DNA of 43,309 bases from Bacillus coahuilensis m4-4. GTDB lineage: Bacteria > Bacillota > Bacilli > Bacillales > Bacillaceae_K. How positions within the stretch are numbered: position 1 is the first letter of the stretch; each line of letters begins with the position of its first letter. The position numbers were made by a program, and so were the translations under genes. The notes under the pieces are model-generated. The model was not told the origin of the DNA, did not search any database, and saw only the letters and a list, made by a program, of their open reading frames with translations. Where the stretch lies: assembly GCF_000171615.1 (NCBI RefSeq), contig NZ_ABFU01000059.3:1602-44910 (forward strand). The letters are read 5' to 3'. Shown piece by piece: positions 8,905 to 16,403 of the stretch.

Positions 8905-10525
8905 AAGCCGTACTAAGTAACATATTAGGATTAAGGTAAGCATGGAGATTGAATTTTCCTTTACCAGTCTTTTCTAAAACAACGTAATCAAAAATTCCTC
9001 TTAGTAATTCGTTCTTTTCACCTTTAGATAATTCTCCGCTTCTGTAAAGTGTCAATACTCCATTAAAGCCTTCTTGTATCTTTACCACATTTAATTCGTC
9101 CAGTTGTTCTTTTTGAGTTTGCAATGTGAATAAGTTAATCTGTTTATGTATTTCTTGTGCCTTCTTCTCAACTTCAGCATAATCATTCAAGTAATCATCA
9201 TCTTCAATTAAACCTTTTCTTAAGATTCTCCTTAAATTTACTTTTTCACCCTCCAAATCATTCAGTTGCTTTTGCAACATTGCCATACGATCAGTTGGGT
9301 CAATTCTTTTCTTGTCTTGCATATTCTCTAAATCTATTAATTCCTCTAATTTACCTCTTAGGATTTCACTATCAACATTTAGGAAGTCTTCCTCAAGAAC
9401 TCTAATAAGTTCTTCTTCAATAGCATTATATTTCATATACACTTTACACTCTAAACATTGCATAAACTCCTTATTATAGATACTTACATTTCCATCTTTT
9501 CTTTTATAATGTTGAGTGCTACTTTGCCTTTGCATCTTATTGTTACAACTACCACAAACAATTAAACCAGCAAGAGGAGTAGGTTCAAACTCTAGTCTTA
9601 CCTTTGGGCTACTTCTATTCTCTTGCATTATTTCGGCTGCTTTATAAAATGTTTCTTCATCTATTAGAGGAGGATGTGCATTTGGAACAATAATCCAATC
9701 TTTTTCGGGTCTCTTTTCTTTCTTTTTCTTTCCATTCTCTATAACAGTCATTGTTTTATTAAATTCAACAGTTCCTATATAAACAGGATTTAACAATAAC
9801 CTACGAATGACCATTGGTTTCCAATATTCTTTTCCAGTTGCGGTGAGGATTCCTTCTCTTCGCAACATAGTTGAGATTGCATTATATCCGATTCCCTGAT
9901 GAACATAATAATCAAATATCTTTTGAATAACCCAATCCCTTTCCTCGTTTGGTTCTAGTTTTTGAGTATAGGAATTAAACTTGTACCCATCTGGAATTCC
10001 GCCACCACCTGTCATCCAACGTCCCATTTTTGAATAACTCAATCTCGCGTTGACCATACGTTCCTTAATAATGTCATACTCCTGATTAGCCATAAACATA
10101 TGAAATTTCAAATAACGGATATCATTACTTTCATTAGGATCATATATTTTGAAGGGAGTAATTATATAGATAGACTTACTCTGAAGTAAATCTAATAGGA
10201 AACCCATTTCAGTCATACTTCCACGACCTAATCGGGAGATTTCTTTAACTGCAAATGCAACTGTCCCTCTTGCTTTAGATTTTATTTCTTCTATTATATT
10301 TAAAAAGACTGGTCTAGCCTCTAATGCGTCAGCACCAGAACCATATTCTTCAAATACATCCCAATCAACATGACGAAATCTATCTTCTAATATTCCTTCA
10401 ATCAAAGTTCTTTGCTCTGTTAAAGTATCTTGGTCAACTTTTCTTTCACGTTCGATATCCTGTCTAGATCTTCTTATATATCCATAAATGTAGGTGACAG
10501 TCTGTTGGAGTGCTTTATCGTCCAT
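8897..10525 (-). CDS. int: Large serine recombinase (phage integrase)
   Basis: Site-specific recombinase that integrates and, with a directionality factor, excises the prophage. From Met at 10525 (GGAGG 7 nt upstream; a longer start at 10567 lacks a ribosome site) it has 542 residues. The resolvase domain has the catalytic motif GYIRRSRQD with Ser20, and a conserved SRLGRGSMTEMGFLLDLL helix. The recombinase domain (PDGYKFN...RREGILTATGKEYW...LLNPVYIGT) follows, then a zinc ribbon (CGSCNNKMQ... and CLECKVYM) and a long coiled coil near residues 390-480. The gene points at the prkA junction, as expected for an integrase next to its own attachment site. No other recombinase gene is seen. Confidence 0.96.
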   Translation of the reverse strand: MDDKALQQTVTYIYGYIRRSRQDIERERKVDQDTLTEQRTLIEGILEDRFRHVDWDVFEEYGSGADALEARPVFLNIIEEIKSKARGTVAFAVKEISRLGRGSMTEMGFLLDLLQSKSIYIITPFKIYDPNESNDIRYLKFHMFMANQEYDIIKERMVNARLSYSKMGRWMTGGGGIPDGYKFNSYTQKLEPNEERDWVIQKIFDYYVHQGIGYNAISTMLRREGILTATGKEYWKPMVIRRLLLNPVYIGTVEFNKTMTVIENGKKKKEKRPEKDWIIVPNAHPPLIDEETFYKAAEIMQENRSSPKVRLEFEPTPLAGLIVCGSCNNKMQRQSSTQHYKRKDGNVSIYNKEFMQCLECKVYMKYNAIEEELIRVLEEDFLNVDSEILRGKLEELIDLENMQDKKRIDPTDRMAMLQKQLNDLEGEKVNLRRILRKGLIEDDDYLNDYAEVEKKAQEIHKQINLFTLQTQKEQLDELNVVKIQEGFNGVLTLYRSGELSKGEKNELLRGIFDYVVLEKTGKGKFNLHAYLNPNMLLSTASQ

Positions 10526-10590
10526 ATAGATACCTCCAATATTTTGGTATGTACCTATATTATACAACAGATGTTTTTACAGATGTTGCA
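10525..10590 (-). promoter_or_regulatory. Integrase promoter region with repeats
   Basis: On the minus strand a TATAAT lies at 10564-10559, about 35 bp upstream of the integrase ATG. The -35 region overlaps two direct copies of AACATCTGT (plus strand ACAGATGTT at 10567-10575 and 10579-10587). The palindrome GGTATGTACC (about 10546-10555) lies just downstream of the -10. These look like regulator sites on the int promoter; no regulator is identified. Confidence 0.45.
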
Positions 10591-10702
10591 CATACCAAAA
10601 AAACTTTTTCTTTATTTTAAATACTTATGTTTTAACCTACTGACCACGTATTTTTAGATATATGGTATAAAGAAAAATAAGTTAAAAAATATAAAATTTT
10701 TT

Positions 10703-10746
10703 ATGTAGAAATAGGGGGGATCTATAAATCAACGTGTAACTATAGG
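10703..10746 (+). repeat. Intergenic repeat copy 1 (ATGYAG...GGGGGGATCT)
   Basis: ATGTAG, then TAGGGGGGATCTATAAAT and GTGTAACTATAG, preceded by an A/T-only stretch. A close copy is at 15539-15590 and a weaker one at 11158-11200. It lies in the 250-bp gap between the divergent integrase and early operons, so it may be a phage transcription signal. Confidence 0.5.
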
Positions 10747-10817
10747 GTATAAGGCTGATAAATCAACATACTCAAGTCAGCATAGTGTCTAACAAACGGA
10801 AAAGGAGAGTGATAATT

Positions 10818-11102
10818 ATGACACAAGTTAAAGAAGTAAATAAGCAAGAAGAAATGGTTAATGAGTATCTTAAAGCATTACAAGAAGAAAAGGATTTAGC
10901 AACATTTAAGCAAGCAGCAGTATTAACAATTGACGGTTTCATTAAAAGAAATGATTTAGATGAAAATCAACTAGAAAAATTAAATGGTTCAATTGCTGCT
11001 ATTTATATGAGTAAGGATAGAAAACAAGCAGAGTTCTATCTAGACCATGCTAATGAGTTTATGAATGCTATTTCTGAAGCAAAGATTAAAGGTTGGATTT
11101 AA
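10818..11102 (+). CDS. Small early phage protein, unknown
   Basis: A 94-residue acidic, helix-rich soluble protein (MTQVKEVNKQEEMVNEYLKA at the N-terminus). The ATG at 10818 follows AAAAGGAGAG, a ribosome site and spacer (GTGATAATT) reused almost exactly before two later genes. It is the first gene of the rightward early operon, after the integrase control region. No family is recognised; position suggests host takeover or regulation, but that is only inference. Confidence 0.75.
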   Translation: MTQVKEVNKQEEMVNEYLKALQEEKDLATFKQAAVLTIDGFIKRNDLDENQLEKLNGSIAAIYMSKDRKQAEFYLDHANEFMNAISEAKIKGWI

Positions 11103-11106
11103 CTAC

Positions 11107-11138
11107 TTAGAGGGGTTCATTCTCCTCTAAAATATTTT
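11107..11138 (+). terminator. Weak terminator or attenuator
   Basis: TTAGAGG (11108-11114) pairs with CCTCTAA (11124-11130), followed by an A/T-rich rather than pure T tract. It comes just after the first early gene and may only attenuate. Confidence 0.45.
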
Positions 11139-11157
11139 TATATTTTCTACATATTTA

Positions 11158-11200
11158 ATGCAGGGATTAGTTGCTCACTGTTTAACTGTAGAAATATAGA
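11158..11200 (+). repeat. Intergenic repeat copy 2 (ATGCAG...GTTTAACTGTAG)
   Basis: An A/T stretch, ATGCAG and then TGTTTAACTGTAGAAATATAG. It shares the 3' part with the copy at 15539-15590 but lacks the G6 segment. Confidence 0.4.
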
Positions 11201-11218
11201 AGAAAGGAGTTGATACAT

Positions 11219-11512
11219 ATGGCAAAATTATTTCCAAATGTGTTCAGTGGTGAGGTACTTACTACAAGTGAGTTACCTACGAAGAAAAGAAGAGAGTTGT
11301 TTGAACTAGGTTTCTTGGTAAATTTCTTCAAACCTAATCAATACAACGGTAATGAATATTATGTACTTAGAAAGAAAGTAGGAGACTTCTACAAATTTGA
11401 AAAGGTAAGTAGATATGGAACGAAGAACAGACTTCCATTGTTACTTCTTCAAGGGTGGGAGATTGTTAAAGCACCTGCTGGTGTTCCTGATAAAGAAACA
11501 GAAGAAGAGTAA
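11219..11512 (+). CDS. Small early phage protein, unknown
   Basis: A 97-residue protein. The ATG at 11219 is chosen over an in-frame TTG at 11210 because the latter overlaps the AAAGGAG ribosome site. The middle is basic (KKRRELFELGFLVNFFKP, VLRKKVGDFYKFEKVSRYG) and the tail acidic (KETEEE). A basic, compact phage early protein may bind DNA or a host enzyme; no family is recognised. Confidence 0.75.
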   Translation: MAKLFPNVFSGEVLTTSELPTKKRRELFELGFLVNFFKPNQYNGNEYYVLRKKVGDFYKFEKVSRYGTKNRLPLLLLQGWEIVKAPAGVPDKETEEE

Positions 11513-11523
11513 CAAACACTTTA

Positions 11524-11566
11524 GGACAGAGATTTCATCACCACAGATAGTACGGAGGTGATAAAT
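11524..11566 (+). promoter_or_regulatory. Degenerate copy of the repeated leader element
   Basis: GGACAGAGATTTCATCACCA, CAGATAG and CGGAGGTG occur in the same order as in the clearer leaders downstream (GAYAGA box, CTAAAGACAG box, ribosome site), but the hairpin is not evident here. It lies directly before the 51-residue gene at 11567. Confidence 0.4.
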
Positions 11567-11722
11567 ATGGAAATATTACAAGAATTAAAAGAAAGAGTTG
11601 CTGCTCTCTACAAAAAGGCAGAAGATGAAAAATGTGAAGATACTTTTATAAAGGCAAGGGATTTAGAATTTCAATATAAAATGACTATCCTATACCATAG
11701 CGAACAGTTCCCAAATGATTAA
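11567..11722 (+). CDS. 51-residue early phage protein, unknown
   Basis: Reads MEILQELKERVAALYKKAED and continues through KCEDTFIKARDLEFQYKMTI to YHSEQFPND. ACGGAGGTG 6-7 nt upstream supports the start. The composition is helical and charged, a coiled-coil-like small protein. It sits in line with the other early genes and has no recognised family. Its short length makes it easily missed. Confidence 0.65.
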   Translation: MEILQELKERVAALYKKAEDEKCEDTFIKARDLEFQYKMTILYHSEQFPND

Positions 11723-11737
11723 CACATACTTACATAA

Positions 11738-11799
11738 GACAGACGAAACATTTCCTAAAGACAGAGCGTGCTACGGCACAGAAAAGGAGAGTGATAATT
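11738..11799 (+). promoter_or_regulatory. Repeated 5'-leader element, copy with UACG tetraloop
   Basis: GACAGA box at about 11738-11743, TAAAGACAG at 11756-11764, hairpin GTGC (11768-11771) loop TACG GCAC (11776-11779), then AAAAGGAGAG and the ATG at 11800. A C(UACG)G loop is an exceptionally stable RNA tetraloop. The same order recurs at 12045, 15617, 16343 and 17088. Confidence 0.7.
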
Positions 11800-12024
11800 A
11801 TGATTATTAAAAATAAGAAAAAGAAGTTAGCATTATTACCTAATTTCGAGGATATGTATGCACTTGGAAAAGATGTAATAGTGATTAAAACAAATAGTTC
11901 TTATGAGGTTGAATTAGAAAATGAAGTGTTCTATTGCGACACAAAAGAAGAGGTTCTTGAAGTAGTAAAGGGATACAAGTTGTACGAAGAAGAACCTGCT
12001 AATTTTTTAGGGTTACTTAACTAG
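11800..12024 (+). CDS. Small early phage protein, unknown
   Basis: A 74-residue protein beginning MIIKNKKKKLALLPNFEDMY, with a strongly basic start and an acidic, beta-rich remainder (VELENEVFYCDTKEEVLEV). The ATG at 11800 is chosen over GTG 11791, which overlaps the ribosome site. It follows a structured leader element. No family is recognised. Confidence 0.75.
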   Translation: MIIKNKKKKLALLPNFEDMYALGKDVIVIKTNSSYEVELENEVFYCDTKEEVLEVVKGYKLYEEEPANFLGLLN

Positions 12025-12044
12025 ATAAGATTCACACCTTTTGA

Positions 12045-12100
12045 TAGATGATTTACTCCTAAAGACAGCACGTGCAATAGCACGAAGGAGGTGTTCTAAA
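12045..12100 (+). promoter_or_regulatory. Repeated 5'-leader element
   Basis: GATAGATGATTTACT, TAAAGACAG at 12060-12068, hairpin CGTGC (12071-12075) loop AATA GCACG (12080-12084), AAGGAGGTG, and ATG 12101. The upstream box is nearly identical to that at 17088, while the hairpin stem differs. Confidence 0.7.
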
Positions 12101-12532
12101 ATGATAAATTATAAAGGCAATATCGCAGTCATTGAACAAGGCGATTTTGACGAAGTGAAAAAGGAATATAACGGGATATTATTTTTAGGATCTAGATATG
12201 AAGTTTGGTCACTTATTAACACTAAAGACTTTGGTGTTCAAACGGTCATACTAAGAGATTCTAAGAAGGAATTCACTTTTCACTGTCTGGACGATTTCTA
12301 TTCTATTTTTACTTTTGATATTTTGAAGAAGGTATGGGCTAACGAAACTCGAATCAACCCATCTCACGAAAAATACCTTCAGTATGAGAGTTTTAAAAAC
12401 CATATGGTTCAGCATTACATTCATTGCTTTGCTAATGTATATGAACTAATGGTTAGTAAAGGATACACTGACTTGGAAATTCAAAGAAAGTATCCTAGAG
12501 CATTTAAACTACTTATGGAATACTTAGATTAA
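12101..12532 (+). CDS. Early phage protein, unknown
   Basis: A 143-residue protein, MINYKGNIAVIEQGDFDEVK onward. The ATG at 12101 is preferred to an in-frame TTG at 12041 that lies inside the structured leader. The C-terminal half is helical, with aromatic and His residues (MVQHYIHCFANVYELMVSKG). No domain is recognised. It lies just upstream of the replicative helicase, so a replication-accessory role is possible. Confidence 0.75.
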   Translation: MINYKGNIAVIEQGDFDEVKKEYNGILFLGSRYEVWSLINTKDFGVQTVILRDSKKEFTFHCLDDFYSIFTFDILKKVWANETRINPSHEKYLQYESFKNHMVQHYIHCFANVYELMVSKGYTDLEIQRKYPRAFKLLMEYLD

Positions 12533-12639
12533 TTTAAAAGCCATCAACAAGGATATTATAAAATCATTCACAACAATTATTCATAACACTACTCACACTC
12601 CTAAAACCCTTGTTCTAAACGGGAAGGAGAGTGATAAAT

Positions 12640-14256
12640 ATGGCTAAAGATTTAAAAGAAAAAAATATTATTGAACCAAATTTTGACGAGATTGACGGAA
12701 AGAAAAATGAAGAAGAGGTAAGAGGTTTCACTCCAGAGGAGATTGAGGAGCAAAATAAGAAGGTTGAAGAGTTTGAAACAAAACATTTAATTAAAGTGTC
12801 AGAAAAAGATAAGAAGAAAATGAAAGTATGGGAAACTGTACTTAAAGACGAAAAAGGCAATGAGTTTATTGGTCCAATTAATCATACTGTTGCATTTGAC
12901 GGAAATGAAAAAGTAAAGTTCATTCCTCCATTTTTACAATGCACTGTTGATAACAAGGGCAATGAAAGAGAGTGGATAAGTAAGGGTTTCTTGGCTGAAT
13001 ACCTTATTGAGAATATAAATGCTATCTATTCTGGTGGCCTTATGTATATATATGACAACGGAGTTTATAGACCAATTCTTGAGAATGAAGAAAAGGGAAT
13101 TATTAAAGCCCTTCTCACTCCTCAATTTTCAAACATGAACACTGTATCTGATGTTGCTAGTCAATGGAAGATTGATTATAGAATTAACAAACATCCACAA
13201 GAGATTAACAGTAATAATAACATGATTAACCTAAAAAATGGATTACTAGATATTAGTGATAATGAAAACTGGAAGTTCATTAAAGGACATAATCCAGAGC
13301 ATTTAAGTACTATCCAAATTCAGGCTAATTATAATCCTGAAGCAAAAGGAAAAGAGTTTCATAAATTCCTTGATAGTAGTGTTCCTGACAAGCAGGTGCA
13401 AGTATTACTACAAGAAATGGTTGGTTACTGCTTAACTCCTTTTGTTACAAGTAAGCAAATGATTTTCATTCTAACTGGTCAAGGTGATAGTGGTAAATCT
13501 ACTTTCTTAAATGCAACACTAGAGGCTTTAGTTGGTGATAATGCTAAAAGCCACGTGGCACTTCAGGACCTTGATGGAAACGAATATAATCAAGCAGAAT
13601 TATTCGGGAAGATAGTCAATATCTTTGCTGATTTACCAGACAAGCCGCTTAAAGATATAGGATACTTAAAAGCAGCGACAGGTAAGGACTGGATTACTGC
13701 TAGACGTATTAGACAAGCACCTTTCCAGTTTAAAAATAAAGCGAAATTTGTTTATAGTGCCAACGATCTTCCTTCTAACTTCAGTAAGGATTCAACAGAC
13801 GCTTTCTATAACCGTCTAACTCTTATTCCTTTCAATCAGAAGATTACTAAGAAAGATCCTTACTTAGAGCAGAAGTTAGAAAAAGAAATTGACTACATAG
13901 CATATTGGGCTTTACAAGGATTGCAGAGATTAATCAGTAACGGCTTTAAATTCTCTGAAAACCAGAAGAGCAATGAGTTAAAAGCAGAGTACAAGAAGAA
14001 CTCTAATCCTGTAATGGTATTCGTTGAAGAGTATTGTGAATTAAGTTCTGAAAATGAAACACCAAGAGTAAGCCTTTGGACTGCTTGGCAGAATTTCTGT
14101 GAACAGAACGGCCATGTTGCTGGTAGTCAAATCAAGTTCAATAAAAACCTTACTGCATTGTATGGAGAACAAATTCAACAAAGCCAAATGAATAATAGTA
14201 GAAGAACTAAATCTTGGAAAGGTATTAGACCTTTAGAGTTTGACGAGATTGGTTGA
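12640..14256 (+). CDS. P4/D5-family phage replicative helicase (primase C-terminal type)
   Basis: Superfamily 3 helicase of the phage/plasmid primase P4 C-terminal (D5_N) type, 538 residues from ATG 12640 (AAGGAGAG upstream). The D5_N region spans about 120-250 (MINLKNGLLDISDNENWKFI). The AAA+ part follows with Walker A GQGDSGKST at 280-288, the LFGKIVNIFADLPDKPL Walker B-like segment and WITARRIRQAPFQFKNKAKF, a sensor/DNA-contact region. The N-terminal ~100 residues are charged and show no clear primase catalytic motifs, so it may act only as helicase. It should unwind the candidate origin that lies immediately downstream. Confidence 0.92.
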   Translation: MAKDLKEKNIIEPNFDEIDGKKNEEEVRGFTPEEIEEQNKKVEEFETKHLIKVSEKDKKKMKVWETVLKDEKGNEFIGPINHTVAFDGNEKVKFIPPFLQCTVDNKGNEREWISKGFLAEYLIENINAIYSGGLMYIYDNGVYRPILENEEKGIIKALLTPQFSNMNTVSDVASQWKIDYRINKHPQEINSNNNMINLKNGLLDISDNENWKFIKGHNPEHLSTIQIQANYNPEAKGKEFHKFLDSSVPDKQVQVLLQEMVGYCLTPFVTSKQMIFILTGQGDSGKSTFLNATLEALVGDNAKSHVALQDLDGNEYNQAELFGKIVNIFADLPDKPLKDIGYLKAATGKDWITARRIRQAPFQFKNKAKFVYSANDLPSNFSKDSTDAFYNRLTLIPFNQKITKKDPYLEQKLEKEIDYIAYWALQGLQRLISNGFKFSENQKSNELKAEYKKNSNPVMVFVEEYCELSSENETPRVSLWTAWQNFCEQNGHVAGSQIKFNKNLTALYGEQIQQSQMNNSRRTKSWKGIRPLEFDEIG

Positions 14257-14263
14257 TTAATCA

Positions 14264-14291
14264 GGGACGGTATTATTACCGTCTCTTTTTT
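14264..14291 (+). terminator. Terminator after the helicase gene
   Basis: GACGGTA (14266-14272) / TACCGTC (14277-14283), loop TTAT, then CTC and six T. It separates helicase transcription from the origin region. Confidence 0.85.
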
Positions 14292-14298
14292 ATGCTAT

Positions 14299-14575
14299 GA
14301 ACCAAGATGAACCAACTTTTGAACCAAGATGAACCGACTTTTGAACCGACTTTCCCCTACAGTCGCAAGGGATGAGCCGACTGAACCGACTTTTTCCTAT
14401 TGTAAAATTATTTGTCTTTATATATAAGAGATTCCTTACTAAGGGTCTGTGTATGTATATGTGTTTTTCGAACGCTAAAAAACTGGTTCACTCGGCTCAT
14501 GTGTTGGGGCTGTAGGCTCGAACTGGTTCAAACTCGGTTCATAGTTGGTTCGTAACTCGGTTCATGTTGGTTCAT
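14299..14575. other. Candidate phage replication origin: two inverted iteron arrays around an AT-rich core
   Basis: The left array has GAACC-type units at 14299, 14309, 14321, 14331, 14343, 14374 (GAGCC) and 14383, mostly GAACCGACTTTT or GAACCAAGAT. The right array has the opposite orientation, with TGGTTCA/CGGTTCAT units at 14481, 14491 (CGGCTCAT), 14521, 14531, 14543, 14554 and 14566. The arms form an imperfect inverted repeat of about 100 bp each. The central 14396-14480 is AT-rich with ATATATAAG and TATGTATATG, suited to strand opening. Position right after the helicase gene supports a replication origin. A spurious 60-codon frame at 14545 is not counted as a gene. Confidence 0.7.
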
Positions 14576-14692
14576 CCCCCATGTTCTTTTCGTTTCAAAA
14601 AAGAAAAAGAAGAAAACAAGGAACGAACATATGTGCGTGGAAGTTAACAACAGATACAACAAATATACTCAAGAAACGGGAGGAGCCGCTTT

Positions 14693-15064
14693 ATGAAAGA
14701 AAATCAAGTGAACAAAGGGAAGATTGATTATCAAGACATTTGGTTTAGAGATTATGAACATCGTTTTATGATCGCACGTTTTAAAAAGGCTTTTACTTTG
14801 CCTACTGATAATCCCAAAAACGATTACTTATATTTCTTGTACATTCTCAAGGATGAATATAAGGTAACTGGAAAGGAAAAAGGTAAGACTAAAATTCAAA
14901 GATTTAATGTTATGGTTTATAACCAGTCATACGAGTCCTTCTATGAAATGGTTCTTAGTATTCAACCAATCCTAGAGGAATACATCCTTGATATGGGAAG
15001 AAGAAATAAATTACTTAATTTAGTTACAAAATTAAATCCAAAATATTATGCGAAAGCAGAGTAG
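14693..15064 (+). CDS. Early phage protein, unknown
   Basis: A 123-residue protein, MKENQVNKGKIDYQDIWFRD onward. ATG 14693 has GGGAGGAG about 8 nt upstream. It is basic and mixed alpha/beta, with RFKKAFTLPTDNPKNDYLYF and a C-terminal helix rich in Lys/Asn. It is the first gene after the candidate origin, so a replication or recombination role is possible but unproven. A terminator follows directly. Confidence 0.75.
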   Translation: MKENQVNKGKIDYQDIWFRDYEHRFMIARFKKAFTLPTDNPKNDYLYFLYILKDEYKVTGKEKGKTKIQRFNVMVYNQSYESFYEMVLSIQPILEEYILDMGRRNKLLNLVTKLNPKYYAKAE

Positions 15065-15065
15065 G

Positions 15066-15097
15066 ACAGAGAGCAACATTCTCTGTTCTTTTTTTAT
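15066..15097 (+). terminator. Terminator
   Basis: ACAGAGA (15066-15072) / TCTCTGT (15080-15086), 7-nt loop, then TC and seven T. Confidence 0.85.
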
Positions 15098-15149
15098 TGC
15101 CATTATTTACTTGCTTTATAGAATAGTACGGTTCTAGATGGTGCGTTAA

Positions 15150-15180
15150 AGTTATTACATAAGCAACACACATAACTTAA
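15150..15180 (+). promoter_or_regulatory. Leader hairpin before the gene at 15196
   Basis: AAGTTAT and ATAACTT form a perfect 7-bp inverted repeat around 15149-15180, immediately upstream of AAAAGGAGGAG and ATG 15196. The CTAAAGACAG box is not evident, so this is only positionally similar to the repeated leaders. Confidence 0.4.
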
Positions 15181-15195
15181 AAGGAGGAGATTAAT

Positions 15196-15483
15196 ATGAT
15201 TCATTTTAACGAAGGATTTGTTAATACATTTATCAATATATACAACGAAGTAAAGAAAGGTACTGCTGACTTAGAAAAGGTTGAGAACTTGATTCTCGCA
15301 ATCTACAATAACGATGAACTTTATGAGCCAATTGAAGAGAACGATCTTATGTGGAAGAGATTGCAGCAACTAGAAAAATACATGAATAAAAACGGTGTGC
15401 ATTATGAAGCAAAGTCATATTCAGCAGATAATCAAATAACAGAATATATCCAATCAGTTGGTCGTTTTAACCGAGTAGAGTAG
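15196..15483 (+). CDS. Small phage protein, unknown
   Basis: A 95-residue acidic helical protein (MIHFNEGFVNTFINIYNEVK, then EKVENLILAIYNNDELYEPI). AAAGGAGGAG supports ATG 15196. Its stop is embedded in the left arm of a strong terminator. No family is recognised. Confidence 0.75.
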   Translation: MIHFNEGFVNTFINIYNEVKKGTADLEKVENLILAIYNNDELYEPIEENDLMWKRLQQLEKYMNKNGVHYEAKSYSADNQITEYIQSVGRFNRVE

Positions 15484-15504
15484 TGATTCTCTACTCTTTT
15501 TTTT
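15473..15504 (+). terminator. Strong terminator
   Basis: GAGTAGAG (15473-15480) / CTCTACTC (15489-15496), an 8-bp perfect stem with an 8-nt loop and eight T. The left arm overlaps the end of the preceding gene. Confidence 0.9.
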
Positions 15505-15538
15505 GTCGAAAAATATTTTTATTTTTCTTCATTTTTTT

Positions 15539-15590
15539 ATGCAGATTTTAGGGGGGATCTTTAAATGAATGTTTAACTGTAGATATATAG
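15539..15590 (+). repeat. Intergenic repeat copy 3 (ATGCAG...GGGGGGATCT)
   Basis: ATGCAG, TAGGGGGGATCTTTAAAT, then GTTTAACTGTAGATATATAG, following an A/T-only stretch. It is closest to the copy at 10703. Both stand at the head of a new transcription block, directly after a terminator or divergent region, which suggests promoter or operator DNA. Confidence 0.5.
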
Positions 15591-15616
15591 TCATAATTAA
15601 TACTCCAAATCCACTG

Positions 15617-15701
15617 ATAGCAAGAGTTTCACTCACTAAAGACAGAGCAGGTATTTACTAATACCTACCCATATGAGTTTAAAGAAAGGGAGGTGATACA
15701 T
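15617..15701 (+). promoter_or_regulatory. Repeated 5'-leader element
   Basis: GATAGCAAGAG box, CACTAAAGACAG with core at 15637-15645, then hairpin AGGTATT (15649-15655) loop TACT AATACCT (15660-15666). GGGAGGTG and ATG 15702 follow. The stem sequence is unrelated to the GTGC/GCAC stems at other copies, but its place and pairing are the same. Confidence 0.7.
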
Positions 15702-15929
15702 ATGGGATATTTTAAAAAAGAATTAGGATTCACTTTTAATCCGTTTGTTGTACAAGTAGTGATTGAGGATTTAATTAAAGAAGGATACAGTGAGGAGCAG
15801 GTTCACTTTGCTTATGCTACATACACTGTAAATAAGGATGCATTTGGTAGTAGTTACTTTAGATACAGTAGCCTTGAGGACACTCTAAAGCAAGACTTAC
15901 TTTCTATTCTGGAAGGAGGTCAATGCTAA
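15702..15929 (+). CDS. Small phage protein, unknown
   Basis: A 75-residue protein, MGYFKKELGFTFNPFVVQVV onward, acidic and probably helical. ATG 15702 is chosen over GTG 15693, which overlaps the ribosome site GGGAGGTG. Its TAA shares one base with the ATG of the next gene (TAATG), so the two are translationally coupled. No family is recognised. Confidence 0.75.
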   Translation: MGYFKKELGFTFNPFVVQVVIEDLIKEGYSEEQVHFAYATYTVNKDAFGSSYFRYSSLEDTLKQDLLSILEGGQC

Positions 15930-16333
15930 TGAGTAATGAATTTGTTATTAACACTGAATTGGATGTTTGTGAATTGATTGGAATTAGTGAAGATTATAAC
16001 AATAATTTTGTTGATTTAGAAAGACATATATACGATAGCGATAATAAAAAGATTATTGGTATTGTGATTAGTAGGAATGTTTATAAGAGTTCTAATTTGA
16101 TTAGAGGTATTAAAACACATTATCTATTAACAGTGGACCAATGGGTGAAAATGAAAAGTGATTTCTATATTGGTGAATTACTAGAAGTCTGTTATAAATT
16201 TAATGACTTTTCATTAAAGAAACTGAATGAAGATAAGTACCAATTCGTGTTTATTCCAAAGGACGAAGAACCACGAACTATCATAGTAAATAAAGAAGAA
16301 CGAGATTATATACTAAATTCAATTATCGATTAA
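15929..16333 (+). CDS. Phage protein, unknown
   Basis: A 134-residue protein, MSNEFVINTELDVCELIGIS onward. ATG 15929 (9 nt after GGAGG) is preferred to ATG 15923 (3 nt after). It is beta-rich with KTHYLLTVDQWVKMKSDFYI and an FVFIPKDEEPRTIIVNKEER C-terminal portion. Coupled to the gene upstream by a one-base overlap. No family is recognised. Confidence 0.75.
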   Translation: MSNEFVINTELDVCELIGISEDYNNNFVDLERHIYDSDNKKIIGIVISRNVYKSSNLIRGIKTHYLLTVDQWVKMKSDFYIGELLEVCYKFNDFSLKKLNEDKYQFVFIPKDEEPRTIIVNKEERDYILNSIID

Positions 16334-16342
16334 TTAACTTTA

Positions 16343-16403
16343 TTACAGAGATTTTATTACTAAAGACAGCCCGTGCTATGGCACAGAAAAGGGGCTGATA
16401 TAA
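16343..16403 (+). promoter_or_regulatory. Repeated 5'-leader element
   Basis: ACAGAGATTTTATTAC, TAAAGACAG at 16361-16369, hairpin GTGC (16373-16376) loop TATG GCAC (16381-16384), AGAAAAGGGG, ATG 16404. The segment around the hairpin is nearly identical to the copy at 11756. Confidence 0.7.

Noticed and set aside
14545..14727. Possible 60-residue gene overlapping the origin's right arm
   Set aside because: Begins inside the iterons, has no ribosome site and overlaps the better-supported gene at 14693.
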